Origin: Acestrorhynchus altus
Taxonomy: Eukaryota; Chordata; Actinopteri; Characiformes; Acestrorhynchidae
Assembly: GCA_034509495.1 (NCBI GenBank)
Contig: CM067521.1
Coordinates: forward strand, 19,959,984 to 20,023,983
Direction: 5' to 3'
DNA length: 64,000 nucleotides
Of the stretch, positions 11,651-24,165 are shown piece by piece. The position numbers were made by a program, and so were the translations under genes. Positions within the stretch are counted from its first letter, which is position 1, and each line of letters begins with the position of its first letter. The notes under the pieces were generated by a model. It saw only the letters and a list, made by a program, of their open reading frames with translations, was not told where the DNA came from and ran no database searches.

Positions 11651-11815
11651 GTACAAAAGTATTGGGACACCTGCTCATTCATTGTTGCTTCCAGTATCAT
11701 AGAGTTTATCCTGCATTTGGAGTAACTGCCTCAACTGTCCATTGAAAGCTTTCTATTAGATACTGGAGCATTGACATAAGAGTTTGATTGTATTTACTGA
11801 CAACAGCATTTGTGG
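11651..11815 (-). mobile_element. Family A DNA transposon copy (reverse, terminal part)
   Basis: Starts with the terminal repeat CAAAAGTATTGGGACACCTG and continues with the reverse of the family 3' end. Confidence 0.6.
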
Positions 11816-11889
11816 TTGGTGTGGCGCAACAGATAACACCCCCAGTGACCCACCACAGCAGTGCAGAAAACCTGTAGCTCATAGATAAG

Positions 11890-12235
11890 TCTCGTGTGTT
11901 AATTATGTAGAGCAACATAGCAACCGACAGAAATTGCCATACCGACCATCGGCAATGCCCTAATAACTTGCTGACATATTGTGGCAACCACTTTAGTAAC
12001 CACATCAACATAGCAATCAGCAATAGCAGCCACTTGCAACACCTTAGTAACCACCTGATGTACCTTATAAACTACCGTAGCTATGCCCTGAAATAACATA
12101 TCAACTACCATAGCAACCACCTGAAATACCATATGAACTGTCTTAACAACCACCTGAAAAACTCCTGTATATCAATTACCATAGCAACAACATAGCAAGT
12201 GCCATAACAACCATCTTAAATGTCAGAGCATCTGA
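11890..12235 (+). repeat. Degenerate minisatellite (ACCATAGCAACCACCTGAAA type)
   Basis: Repeated words CATAGCAACCACC, CTGAAATACC and TAGTAACCACC at irregular spacing. Confidence 0.7.
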
Positions 12236-12357
12236 AATACTATATCAAAACACTTTTCTTTCCAAAACATTAGGAAGGTGGTTTTAATGTTATGTCTAAT
12301 AAATTTGAAATTTATTTCACTTTTGAAAAATGTAGGTTTTTGTGGGTGCAGCTCACG

Positions 12358-12358
<1 letters not shown>

Positions 12359-12402
<44 letters not shown>

Positions 12403-12412
12403 TCTCTCTCTT
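12359..12412 (+). repeat. (CT)n microsatellite
   Basis: CT run with one CC interruption. Confidence 0.95.
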
Positions 12413-12894
12413 TGCCTCTCCTCTCTGATTTGATAACCCTATCATATCCTTTTCAGCTCTTCCTCACTAAAAGCATGGATGGCGGTGCTTCCTGCAGCTG
12501 TCAGGAGATGCAAACAGTGTGATGAATGTTTGGCCCCGCTGCCACGGCCTTTTCCACGCCACTAAATGAGTGTGTCACTGCGTGAATTAATCATCATACC
12601 CTGACTGGAGCCTCTCCAGGGCTGGACAATACAAGGAGACGGTTGTGTGTGAGTGTTTAGGCAGGATGTCAGTGGTGTTTAGTGTGTGTGAGCGTACACG
12701 TATGTGTCAGGCTGGATAGGTTGTTTTTCTATGTTCTGCACTGTTGCAAATCCTAACTCGGTTAGTGTTGTGAATAACAACACTGCCTTCCCTGTGGTAG
12801 ACTGAGTTTTTGGGGATTATCTGGCTGCACAAGACTACACTAATAAGAGTCCACGAGCAAGGCTCTTAACACTGAATTATTACCTTTCCACATC

Positions 12895-13131
12895 ACACCC
12901 CCTGAGTCCAGTGGTGCTGCAATCTATACTTTGGGATGAAGGATGAGCACGAGTTGAGCATGAGCATCCTGACCTCACTAAGGCCCATGAGCTGAATGCA
13001 ATCATACACTCATAACAATGTTCCAAACTCTAGTAGAAAGTAGAAACAGTTATTCCACCAAAAGAAGGATAACCTTAAGGATAAAATAGTGAATGAGCAG
13101 GTGTCCCAAAACTTTTGTCCAGATAGTGTAC
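12895..13131 (+). mobile_element. Family A DNA transposon copy with 3' terminal repeat
   Basis: Contains GAATGCAATCA and the end GTGTCCCAAAACTTTTGTCC followed by AGATAGTGTA. Confidence 0.65.
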
Positions 13132-13195
13132 ATGAACCTGCTGAGCATAACCTGACAGGAGGAAAGTTAGGTAGACATTGAGAGAGTGTTACACG

Positions 13196-13197
<2 letters not shown>

Positions 13198-13276
<79 letters not shown>

Positions 13277-13290
13277 ACACACACACACAG
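13198..13290 (+). repeat. (CA)n microsatellite, over 90 bp
   Basis: Near-perfect AC run with a single T interruption near 13272. Confidence 0.97.
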
Positions 13291-13420
13291 AGAGTGTGAC
13301 ACCAGCAGTCTCTCTTCATGAATTATGCAGCCTGAGCAGAAAGTACATGCTCCAAGGCAGGGGAAGAGTTCCTGACCAATGGAGCGTCCACGACACACAT
13401 GACCCTCACTGACCATACAT

Positions 13421-13423
<3 letters not shown>

Positions 13424-13467
<44 letters not shown>
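13424..13467 (+). repeat. (CT)n microsatellite
   Basis: Uninterrupted CT run. Confidence 0.97.
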
Positions 13468-13470
<3 letters not shown>

Positions 13471-13523
13471 GGGCTTGGGACTTTTCAACACTTTTGACAT
13501 CACAGCATGGGTCTTGGGGCAGA

Positions 13524-13598
13524 GTGTGTGAGTGTGTGTGAGTGTGTGTGAGTGTGTGTGAGTGTGTGTGAGTGTGTGTGAGTGTGTGTGAGTGTGTG
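13524..13598 (+). repeat. 10-bp tandem array (GTGTGTGAGT)
   Basis: About seven perfect units, a higher-order derivative of a GT repeat. Confidence 0.95.
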
Positions 13599-13683
13599 CC
13601 CGAAGAGGGAACATTTATGTCCATTAACTCCATAAACCATGAAGGACACATTACTGATTTTACCCTAAAACCTACCCCCCCTC

Positions 13684-13690
<7 letters not shown>

Positions 13691-13760
<70 letters not shown>
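13691..13760 (+). repeat. (GT)n microsatellite, 70 bp
   Basis: Uninterrupted GT run. It is the fourth simple repeat in 600 bp. Confidence 0.97.
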
Positions 13761-13762
<2 letters not shown>

Positions 13763-13924
13763 CGTAAGTCCCTCTATCTATCTAGGGCTCTGGGTTTGTG
13801 TTTGCTCAGTGTTCTGTTTAGTTCAGTTGTGCTGCTAAATACTTTTTCTACATTTTTTTGGTGAATAAAAATACATTCAACTGCAAAAACATCCTGCGAT
13901 TGGTGTAGAATTTTAAAGGATGTG

Positions 13925-14130
13925 ATTCAGTTAAGTTCACTTCATTTGGTCCAATTTCATTTCAATTTTATTTCAATTTAATGATGTTCTATTCAGCTGA
14001 TCTGAATTTGGCTCAGTTCAGAGTCAGTTCAGTTTCAGTGTAATTCAGTTAATTCATAATAAATTGAATTCACTTTAGTTCTGAATGAGTTCGGATCCCT
14101 TTAGTTTAATTTCCTTTTAATTCTGCTTGG
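13925..14130 (+). repeat. Degenerate TTCAATT/TTCAGTT low-complexity repeat
   Basis: Frequent CAATTTCA and CAGTTCAGTT words. The same flavour recurs at 14925-15035, flanking the SINE-like block. Confidence 0.5.
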
Positions 14131-14724
14131 TTTGGTTACTTTTTGTTTATTTTTGGTTGTGACTGAAATGGATCCCTATTTACACTTTAGAGCACTTTTG
14201 ATTTCATGAAGTGGAATTCTAATGATTTTGAGGGAACTATAATTTTGCACTATTCACTGGTAATGTATAATAAATATCATAGATCACTGCAGGAGCTGGA
14301 TTTGGACTAGAAGGCAACTGTGAGTCTCATTAATGAGCAGCACAGTGGAACGAATGGAGCTGACGACGTTCACTCATATAGCCACTAAGCCAGTGATAGT
14401 TACGAGCCGCTGGACGGTGTGAAGGTCAGAGGTTTTCCCGTCACGTTAGTTCATAAATGGTAATGGCAACATAATGAAGCATTATTCCATGAACAGCAGA
14501 GAGGTTTACTAGCTTTAATTCAGAATTCAGTTTGTGTGTGTACGGATCATAGGGGGCCAGTGCTGATGTGTGTTGCTGATTAAGTGTCTGAATTCATCAG
14601 TGTTTCCACAAAACAGTTTGTCCCTATATAGTGCAGCACTAATGAGGGAATAGGGATCCATTTTTGGCCACAGCCTTAAAATTCATTTTAATCTTCTCTT
14701 CTTTCTTAATCTTTCATCTTCATA

Positions 14725-14925
14725 TCAGCTACATCCTGGTCAGGGTTGTGGTGGATCTGGACCCAACAGGGCAGGGATGACCCCTAGACGGGGTGCCTCA
14801 CACACTCACCCTCACACACACCAAGCTCCTAACAGAGACTGACCAGGGTGGGGATCAAGCCCATAACCCCAGGCCCCTGGAACTGTGTCACTCACTACCT
14901 GAGGGGCCACCGTGCGGCTCCAATT
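14725..14925 (-). mobile_element. tRNA-derived SINE-like remnant (reverse)
   Basis: Reads CCTGGTCAGGGTTGTGGTGG at one end and GGGGATCAAGCCCATAACCC with GGGGCCACCGTGC at the other, the layout of a common fish SINE whose tRNA-like head is reversed here. Degenerate. Confidence 0.5.
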
Positions 14926-15202
14926 CAATGCAGTTAGATTCAAATGTATTTGGTTTGATTTGTTAATTTGATTCACTGATTCAGTTCAATTCAATTCAGT
15001 TTAAATTAAAAAACTCAGTTCAGTTCAATGTTCCTAGTGTTACTCCTTTCTCTCTTTTCTATAGCTTTATGTCTCTCTCTCTCTCTCTCTCTCACTCGCT
15101 CTCTCATTTCACTCCCTTGTTCTACCTCTCTCTGTCATATTCCCATCAGCTGCATTGATCACATCATTAACCACACTTCGATCAATACACACAACCCCCC
15201 AC

Positions 15203-15206
15203 CACA

Positions 15207-15251
<45 letters not shown>

Positions 15252-15252
15252 T
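15203..15252 (+). repeat. Compound (CA)n(GA)n microsatellite
   Basis: CA to about 15224, GA to about 15251. A (CT)n run also lies at 15069-15093. Confidence 0.95.
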
Positions 15253-15564
15253 GCGAGAGTGCTATGTGTTTGAAGGGTGTCTGAGGGTGTCACAGAGGGA
15301 GTGCAGTGAGTTAGGTGTGGATTTGTGAGGAGAATGGAGGCTATTAAAGGCAAAATGCCTGAAGTTAAATGGAACAAATAGAAGCTTTGTCTGCTCTATT
15401 CCCTCCAGGCTGCCTCTCACACGCTGAGAACGAGCTTAACCAGCCCTTCAGCCACAGCCCACACACTTCTATAAGCTTCGAGTGTAACTGTGTGTGTGCT
15501 GGACAGGAGGGTATGCATATGCATTATGTGTGCATTATGTTTGATTATATGGAATACTTTGAAT

Positions 15565-15885
15565 ATACACCAATCAAACACTATGTCCACTCACTGTCCA
15601 TTCTATTACTCACTCCTACCTAGTTGCTCCACTTTATTAATGTCAGTCAGGAGCTTGTCTGTTTCTGCACAGTTTGTGCACAAACTAGGGTCATCAATTG
15701 CATCAACTGCAGTGTTGAGAATGACCCACCACCCACATAATGCCTGCACTGTGGTGGTCCTGTGGTAGATCAGGGTGAAAGGAAATAAAGTATGAAAGGA
15801 CCAACAAAGTGAGGAGAAACAGATGGACTACAGTCTGTAATTATGGGACAACAAAGTGCTCCTGTACAATTAGTGGAGCTGATAA
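15565..15885 (+). mobile_element. Inverted-repeat element family B copy (degenerate)
   Basis: Starts ACACCAATCAAACACTATGT and contains CACTCCTACCTAGTTGCTCC and GACCCACCACCCACATAAT, shared with 41942-42545 and 48525-49145. Confidence 0.55.
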
Positions 15886-15895
15886 AATGCTTAAT

Positions 15896-15897
<2 letters not shown>

Positions 15898-15951
<54 letters not shown>
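15898..15951 (+). repeat. (GT)n microsatellite
   Basis: Uninterrupted GT run. Confidence 0.97.
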
Positions 15952-15952
<1 letters not shown>

Positions 15953-16802
15953 CTTGCTGGAGAGGAATACAGTGACATTTCATGTTTGTGCGTCCTTGGA
16001 GTTAAAGATTTCTTTAATATTTTAAGCAAGATTACTTTTTAATTTCCATCTTCCACAGTTGCCATAGCAAAACCTCAGCTTGTGCCTCTTGAAATAGTCC
16101 CTGAAGAAATGTGAGGAGTGTTTAGACTGAATAGTCTGCTGGAAATGCTCATTCTATTTTCATATTAAATTTTTTATTGATTGTTTGAACTTTGCCTCCA
16201 GTGTTTATTGAAACCGTTCTTCCGTATTCTGGTGAAATTCTCCTTGTGCCACTGGCTGCAACTCAAGCCCAAAGCATGATCAATCCTCCCTCATGTTTAA
16301 TAGTTAAGAGTGTATATATATTTGCTCATTGTGGTATGTCCAAGTATGTCCAGGTGTGGTGTTTAGGTGTGTAGGCATGGCTAGCTCTCAGAACAGCCCT
16401 ACATGTGTGATTGCTGGGGAATGCTGGCTTGGTCAGTAGAAGTGGGCATGGTCCTGGTGCCACTCCAGAGTCTGCTTGCTCTAAAACTGTAGCTTTGAGT
16501 TGCCTTTCTAGTAATCCTAAGAGAGATTGTCTCAAAGGTTTCTTCATGACTTTATTCCAGGAGTCTCTGCAAGTACATGTGGTCAGTTGTGTGAAGACTG
16601 ACCGACTGATTAAGCAAGTGAAATCAGGTGTCACTGCTGGTTGTTTAGAATGTTACCATTTCTGAATTACATTAGAATCTGATTAAATGGTTTCCTGAAT
16701 CCCTTTCTCCATCTCCTGCTTTGTAGACATCAATTGTAATGTTCAGTGTTAGGCAGCTGCTTAGAAGAGCCCATGGTTGCTGATTGTTTTTTTGTTTTTG
16801 TT

Positions 16803-16806
<4 letters not shown>

Positions 16807-16878
<72 letters not shown>
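16807..16878 (+). repeat. (CA)n microsatellite, 72 bp
   Basis: Uninterrupted CA run flanked by poly-T on both sides. Confidence 0.97.
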
Positions 16879-16880
<2 letters not shown>

Positions 16881-16972
16881 TTTTTTTCATATCCATTGTT
16901 GAATCCAACAGTTTTCCTTCTGCTAAAACAGGCACATTTCTGAAATGTATCTTATTTTTTATGACACTATAT

Positions 16973-17180
16973 ATCAGGGTCACCAGCCCTGATCCTGGAG
17001 AGCTTCCTGCAGGTTTCAACACAAACTCAATTCTAACGCACCCCATTCAGCCAATCAGAAACTTCCAAAGGCAGCAATTAGTTGCTCCAGGTGGAGTGGA
17101 TTAGGGTTAAATCCAGACTTAACTCAAGTCTGGTGAAAGGTAGCTCTCCAGGAGCAGGGGGTGTGACCCCTGCAATGCCA
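16973..17180. mobile_element. Palindromic MITE (hAT-like)
   Basis: Left end CAGGGTCACCAGCCCTGATC with CTGGAGAGC pairs with the right end GCTCTCCAGGAGCAGGGGG and TGACCCCTG. The interior is typical of a widespread fish non-autonomous element. The superfamily is inferred. Confidence 0.6.
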
Positions 17181-17381
17181 TTGTTGTCACTGAAAACCCT
17201 TGTATCTACATTTTTCACTTTTAGATGTTCTTTACATTATGTTTAAATGTAATGATTGTATTAATTGGATTGCTCCAAAACGACTTGGAATCATATTTTC
17301 CCATTCCCATTTCCCACTTCCATTCAAAGAGAGGGTGTTTTTTTCCTGCTCCTGTAAAGTTGCTGCTTTGGAGATATGTTT

Positions 17382-17387
17382 GCGCGC

Positions 17388-17468
<81 letters not shown>
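17382..17468 (+). repeat. (GC)4(GT)n microsatellite
   Basis: Short GC run then about 78 bp of GT, an alternating purine-pyrimidine tract with Z-DNA potential. Confidence 0.97.
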
Positions 17469-17469
<1 letters not shown>

Positions 17470-17734
17470 CAGCGACAATATGTACTATTAGTTCACAGTA
17501 AATAATCTGAAGCGCTAATGGCCCACTGGGAATTCTCTTCAATCTCCTGATTATCCAATTTGGCACCACCTGTGCGCTTCCCGGGATGAAGGTATTTGCA
17601 CATGTTTAGCTATATGGAGGAATGTGTGCGGGTGTGTACCTGAGTTTAGGGCATTGCCACTGTGTGTGGTAGTGTGCACACTGAAGTTTAAGTAATAGGG
17701 GATTAAATAGAAGATTTACTGTGGCAAAGATACA

Positions 17735-17768
<34 letters not shown>
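17735..17768 (+). repeat. (CA)n microsatellite
   Basis: Uninterrupted CA run. Confidence 0.95.
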
Positions 17769-17769
<1 letters not shown>

Positions 17770-18589
17770 TTGCCACCCCTTGCATGGATTTATCCAGAAC
17801 ATTGTTATAAATAGGCCAGTGTCTCCGCTGGCTCTGTGGACTCTATAAACGAGCTGCTCTGGCCGTCCAGAGGTCCACTGTGAATTGGCACGCTGTCCTA
17901 CTTGGGCTAATAGTCTAAAAAGACTCTGGCAGCTGCTTCAGTATGACACTCAATGTCACTTACTTTTAAAAGCCAGACCATCTGTCCCCTGCCACCAATT
18001 TATACTGCAGCATGTCTATCCTGTTTTCTTTTTCCTTTCGTCTTCGAAGACCTGAAACATGTATTGGCTGTTGGGTTATAATGCGTTGTTATCCTTCTTA
18101 GTGTAATTCTAAAAATATCATATTTCAACCATAACATTTGCTCTGATACCACTGATTCATCACCGATGCACTACAGTCGACACATAAACACAGCACTGAT
18201 CACTGAAAGCTATTTGTGTCTATGATGCAATATTCCATCTGCTGGCTCCACAGCAGAACCAATGGCCAAACCATTATTACCAGCAAAATTCTCTTTTAAG
18301 CTCACTTCTGGATCACTGCCTCATTCACGAGCCCAAACACCCAAATCAGTTGGGAGGGGTAATCAATTACAGCACATACGTGATGTTTTTTAATTAGCAT
18401 GCACACAGTTAGTAGTCCATTCATCCAGTCAGTGTTCAGTCTGCTCCACATCAGCATTCCAGATTGCAAATTCCACAGAGGATGGAATTAACCCATTCAT
18501 GCTCCGCCCACTCTGACTGATCAGTGAAAGGAGGCAGGGCTGATGACCTTTACTGACCCAGACTGGGTTTTAGAGGAATTTGAGGAGAG
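17769..18589. other. Non-coding stretch, no feature recognised
   Basis: No gene, RNA or repeat family was identified. Confidence 0.5.
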
Positions 18590-18935
18590 AGGGGCTGTTT
18601 GCGCTCTTTCTTTGTGGACCCAGTGTTCGAATGTCAGAATAAAAGTGATATATGCATATCACTGATACATAAATATCAACAACAATGAAGGGCATTCAGG
18701 CTGTTTTTATTTTATTTAGACTACTAATAGTTACACATTAAGCAAAAAACAGAAAAAATAAAGAAAAAAAATAAAGAAAAATAAAAGTTTTTAATCCTTA
18801 TAAGCACAAATGCACAAAATTGTAGATCAAATTATTAAAACATATTTACATTTTTCATGTTTACATCTCAGTTGAAGTTTCATTAGCTTGGGATCTCCTG
18901 GAATAACTATATGTACATGAATGTTTATATGATTT
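18590..18935 (+). repeat. AT-rich interspersed repeat family C copy
   Basis: Shares GTCAGAATAAAAGTGAT-like and GGCATTCAGG...TTTTATTT words with 25380-25500, in the same order. No coding content. Confidence 0.55.
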
Positions 18936-19445
18936 TGCTATAAAAGAAAGTACAAACCCTTCCACACAAGTAGCCAAGGGTTCAAAAATAAAATAGGAAA
19001 AAGAAGGAAATTTACCACCACGTCATATTTTATAGTGAACATGGCTCCCATATCGGAATAAAAATGATCATGTGAATAAGGATTTTATGAACATTCCCAT
19101 GATGGGTTCTTTTATCCAGCTTGTAATATTGAATGCTCTTGATGAAACTACTTAAAATTGCAATTGCAAAGACATCAGTTTCATAGAATAACCCGCACAT
19201 TATCAGGCAGAGAATGGTCAGGTCAATAGTGTGGTTGTAGAAATGATTCACACAGTGTGGTCAGTGAACTGGAGCCATTAAGACGGAAATGAGCAATTCA
19301 CACACTCTGTTTCTTAATGTTGAAACCTCTGGTTATTACACTGGCACTGTGTTTGAGGTAAGGCCTGCAGGGTTATTTAATAAGCAGATTTGTGCAGACA
19401 CAAACGCTCTGGGTAAGGGCAGGCTATGACAACATTCAAGCTGTA

Positions 19446-19520
19446 CAGTCATACACACACACACTCACACTCACACTTACACACACACACACATGCACAC
19501 ACCAACACACACACAAGCTG
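19446..19520 (+). repeat. Imperfect (CA)n microsatellite
   Basis: CA run broken by T, G and A substitutions. Confidence 0.9.
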
Positions 19521-19639
19521 AGGGTTCGCAGTGAGCCGTGTCTGAACAAAAGGGATTACTCTGTCTCTCCCTGTCACCCTCTGGTAGCGCGGGTGGAAAT
19601 CCTTAGAGCAACTTTGGAGCAAATTTATTAATATGATTT

Positions 19640-19960
19640 ACATAAAGCGAATGCTCCTGCAGCCAAGCGGGGCACTCTAAAATAAGGCGCCGTGACAGAG
19701 CCCATGTGTTACACGCAGCAGGCCTGCGGCTGGGGGGGTCCCGGGGGAGCGCTGGCCTGAAAATGACACAAAGTGAGAAAAGAGCCCATATACCACAGAA
19801 TCTCTCGCCCTTTCCATCCGTGTTAGAGAAAGCGAGAGAGAGAAACAACAGATATGCCTGGCTCGAAAGATGGTCGATGGAACGCTTTTCCATTTTCGAA
19901 GAAATCAAAGCCTTCATGTTTCATCTCAAAGAAGAAGATAGAAACAAGCATTTAATGTGC
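19640..19960. other. Unique CpG-retaining block, candidate conserved element
   Basis: GC-richer, non-repetitive sequence with several CpGs. It has open frames on both strands but no recognised domain or splice frame. Not called as a gene. Confidence 0.35.
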
Positions 19961-19984
19961 AGCAGGTAGCAGGTGTCAATTCTA

Positions 19985-20700
19985 TGTCAGAAAGATGTTG
20001 GGCTCTAATGTTGGACAGATGTTGAAGTATGGTGGATCAAAAGCCAGCTTCAGTGTTGGACAGATGTTGAATTTTGGTTGGAAATCACTCACATAGCTGT
20101 CAAAACAACAAGTCAGATAGATGTTGAATTTGTATTTGAAATCAAAGTCACATATCTGGGATCAGTGTTACATACATTGGAAATCAAAGTTACATATCCT
20201 TTAAAACCAGCAGTGATTTCCAACCATAATTCAGCTTCTGTCTGACATTTGATTTGTTTTTTTTTGCTTTGATTTTCAACCAAAATAACTTTGGAGCTTG
20301 ACGTCAACCTAATGTTGGCTTTGAAGAAAATGAAACTTTGATTTTCAACCCCCTGTTGGTTTTTGACAGATATGTGACTTTAGGTTATCAAGCTCCAATG
20401 TCAGACAGACATTGAATTATGATTGGAAATCAAAGTCTCATATTCTTCAATACCAAGACAGGCTTGATGTCAAACTGCAGCGTCAGACAGACAGATGTTT
20501 TGCTAAGAAAGGAGTCGCATATCCTTTAAATCCAACACTGGATTGACACCAAGCTCCAGTGATAGACAGATGTTGAATTTTGGTTGGAAATCGATAAATA
20601 TCTATCAACCCCAATGCTGGGTTATCAAGTTCCAATGTTAGATAGATGTTGTTAAATGGTACACCTGTCAAAAACCTACACTGGCTTGATATAAAGCTCT
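19985..20700 (+). repeat. Degenerate tandem repeat (AGATGTTGAATTTTGGTTGG type)
   Basis: Recurrent words CAGATGTTGAA, GTTGGAAATCAAAGT and CACATATC with a long, variable period, some in reverse orientation. It resembles an ancient minisatellite. Confidence 0.75.
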
Positions 20701-21373
20701 AATTCAGCATCATTGGTGGCCATTTGGTCAGTTTTTGACCACCTGAATTAGTTATATTTAACTTTTAGAAAAGATACAGTGAGCTGGAGTCATGCTACAG
20801 ATGTTACCTTTCACCCCCCAGCACTGGTTGCATATTTTTGATGGGGGAGTCCTTGGTAGTGGGTGGGACTTATGAAGGACTAAAATGGGGAAAGGACAGC
20901 AGAAAGTGCTTGTGTCACACAGCTCCTGGGAACTGGAGGTTTGGGTTCACTGTCTATGAGGAGGTTGTATTCATGTATTCATGCAAGTTTCCTCCTGCCT
21001 GCCAGAAACACACCTCGTGGGTTAATTGGTTATGCAACACAAGACTGTTAGTGTAAACAATGATGAACATACCCCCCTCCACCACCACCACCACCACCAC
21101 CACCACCCACTGCTTTGCAGATCATTGCAGATCTTTAATTAATCTATATATAAATAAATGTAATTTATTACCAAGAAAGCACCACTTTCTTCAGCCTATC
21201 AGTTTTTAAGATGAATAGCAAGTCTAATATGTTTGGTCAGAGGATTCAGTCCCCTACACTTTACACTTTGGTACAGGCCTTTAAAAACAAGTTATGATTA
21301 TAATGTCATGAAATGCATAAATGTGATTAAATAAGCATGCAATTAATATCCAGGATATTATATATATACATAT

Positions 21374-21375
<2 letters not shown>
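20701..21375. other. Non-coding stretch with a short (ACC)n
   Basis: (CAC)n at 21081-21108; otherwise nothing recognised. Confidence 0.5.

Positions 21376-21380
<5 letters not shown>

Positions 21381-21426
<46 letters not shown>
21381..21426 (+). repeat. (GA)n microsatellite
   Basis: Uninterrupted GA run preceded by TATATACACA. Confidence 0.97.
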
Positions 21427-21428
<2 letters not shown>

Positions 21429-23055
21429 AGTATATTATAAAGCAATATGAAATGAATGCGATAACTCATTGAATAGCTTTAACAGATATAAGAGAATTTT
21501 TACTTGTTTTAAGAAACTACTCTTATTATAATTTGCTGTATTATTTTTGGTTGTTGTTTGTTTTTGTTTTTCATTATATGTCTGTATTGTACTTAGGAGT
21601 GTGAGGATGTGTAATTATCCTTCTGGTCTTCATTGGTACATTTCTGTGGCCTTTCATTTTGCCTGAGAGTTCGAGCAGCTTTTTTAGAAATATGAATTTG
21701 GCCTAATCAAATCAGAGGTCAGCATGATGTGGTTAATATTCAATAATCGTGTTAATATTCACCAATCTTAACAAGATTAAGCCAGTTAAGCCTCCTCCTG
21801 CACTGATCATTTCATGAAACATATAGATGGTGAAAGAAGTACAGTATATATATGGTCACTGTCCAATAAAAACATGTACCTCCAAAATGGCAACTGTACA
21901 GGGGAAAGCAAAAATTCTCTTGACTTTTGAATGGGTGTTAATGTAAAATAAAAGTAATTGCCAGTAATTTTGTACCATTGGTCTGTTCACCTGAAATCAA
22001 TTATTGAACAGTAGCAGAACATGGAACAGCAGCTATATATATATATATATACACACACATTCTGTACAGGGAACAATGTTGGGGGGTGGGGGTGAAAGGA
22101 TCCAGAAGTGGATCTCCATCTGTCTGTAGCAAATGAATAAGAACCTTTTACACTGATTTTCTTTGACAGTTAAGCAGATTTCCATACCACTTTGAAGATG
22201 GTATACTCTTTTTTGTAATGCAGCTCCAGAGGCCTGGAGTTGTGGGTTCAGTCCTTGATTAAAATGAATAACAAAGAAAATAAATAAAAGCAGGGAGACA
22301 TATATTATAAGATGGCCACAGAACTCAGCTCTTGAATATGTTCCTCACTCTCACAGCTAGTGTTCTGTTCTGCACTCGTCCAGAAAATCTTCATTCCTTA
22401 GTATGTTCTGCATGGTGGGGCACCTGCGGTCAGGGTCAAGCGCTGGGGTTTTGCATAGAAAACCTGAAAGTTGAAGTTCTCTCTACAGTGGAGCAAGACT
22501 GACCTCTAGTGTCCACGTAAATGGCCCATTCCCACTTCCCGTTGAATACAGTGGACACTCTTTAGAGAGCTGGAGAGCTGCCAGAGCGGCTCAAAACACT
22601 GGTGCCACTTCACTGTTAAATGAATCCTAATACATAATTAATTACACTGATAATAACTGTGATTATTTTGTCGTCTATTTCTCAGTGTGGGTCAAAACTG
22701 GGTCTCGTCACAAACATCAAAACATTGTTTTCTGTAAGAAACAACTTTTCAATCAGTCATTTTCATTTGGTTGACCACAAATTAGGCCAAACAGCCATAA
22801 TGCATAATGGACAGTGGGTGAAAAAGGCCATTTTCAAGTGTCTTGCACTCTTTTCTGGTCACAAAGGCAAGGAGCCATCAATCAAAGAGGACTCCCGCAA
22901 ACAAGAACCTTTATTGTGTATGAATTTCCAGGCCTAATAAAAGCCAGGTTAAAATATGTAATTACTGCAATTTCTGCAATATAAAAAGAACCACTTTTAT
23001 GCTTATACAGTAGTCTCTCACTCCTTTTCTTTTCTCTCTCTCTCTCTCTGATCCC
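21427..23055. other. Non-coding stretch, no gene recognised
   Basis: AT-rich, with a short (TA)n at 22033-22050. No reading frame with family similarity. Confidence 0.5.
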
Positions 23056-23059
23056 TCCC

Positions 23060-23350
23060 TATGACATATTGGGGTAATAAAAAGCCGTTCCTGGGGGACG
23101 GCCACCACGCACTAATTACACACTTCCACTGCGACCTTATTGCGGCAGGCAGTTACCATAGCACGTTAATACATCTTCTGGGCCCCGTGTCAAAGCAGAT
23201 TTCCCTTCTCCAATTTGCAGAGAGGAAAGTGGGTGGTGGTGGCAGCGAAGATGGAGGGGGTGCAGGGGGGAGAAGAAGAAGTTGCAAGGTCATTACCGCA
23301 CAAGGCCCAATTACACGGAATAATCTCCACTGTAAAAATGAGCTCTATTG
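23060..23350. other. Candidate conserved non-coding element
   Basis: Unique sequence with CpGs and several TAATTA/ATTA words between repeats. Open frames exist but show no domain, and codon pattern gives no support. Called only as a candidate. Confidence 0.35.
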
Positions 23351-23919
23351 AGCGTTAGTCCAGTGACACAGGATACCTACAGCATGGGAGTTATGTGTGT
23401 GTGTGCTTGTGGTGAGGTTGTGGGGCTCAGGGGGAGTGTTGTGTCACAGGTGTGCGGTCAGACCAAAGCTGGAGACAGCGGCAGGCTGTCCGGAGAAGCT
23501 GCTGTTATGCTCTGATGTGGATGTACTCGCAGAGGAGCCAGTAATTGGAGTCGCGGCGTCAGCGTGATGGTGGTGATACAGGGAAAATATTATAAATATC
23601 ACATATTATTGCAGAGAGGATTAGATAAGATAATGCAAAATGAACGCATACACATTACAGTGGGTCTGTTTTTCACACTGGTGCCATTTCCTTAGACTGG
23701 GATTAAGACAAAGCTCAGGCTTTACTCTATCCTTTCGCTGTGTACTGCAGCTGCATCATATGGCTCATTACCACAGACGGTAATTAATAACCCACATAAT
23801 CAATAATCTGTGTTTAATTAAAGACACACTCCAATACAAGCCAATGAGCAGCTACGGAAGCAACTACCCATTGTATTGGGCTGCTTTCTCTTTATATATA
23901 GAAGTATTGAAACTCGAAG

Positions 23920-24165
23920 AGTCATCATTGCATGGTGAAATGGTTCTGGACACCCCTTCAAACAAATGCATTCAGCTACTTGAAGTTGGACATGGATGTG
24001 CAAATGCACACACAGCTGTTAATTCTCTGCCCATCTGCACCATACCCAATGCTAAACGTGACCTCATCCAACATCCAGTGTCCTGACCTCAGTAAAGCTT
24101 GTCGGGACATGCAATCAAATTCTCACAGCAATGCTCCAAAGTCAGTCTGTCCCTGGAAGAAACAA
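23920..24165 (+). mobile_element. Family A DNA transposon copy (internally deleted)
   Basis: Has GGACACCCCTTCAAACAAAT, GCATTCAGCTACTTGAAGTT and later CTCACAGCAATGCTCCAAAG, but lacks the middle of the element. Confidence 0.65.

Noticed and set aside
16672..17104. Open frames with Cys-Val or His-Thr runs (also near 13.2, 15.9, 17.4 and 26.3 kb)
   Set aside because: These are translations of (CA)n/(GT)n arrays, not proteins.
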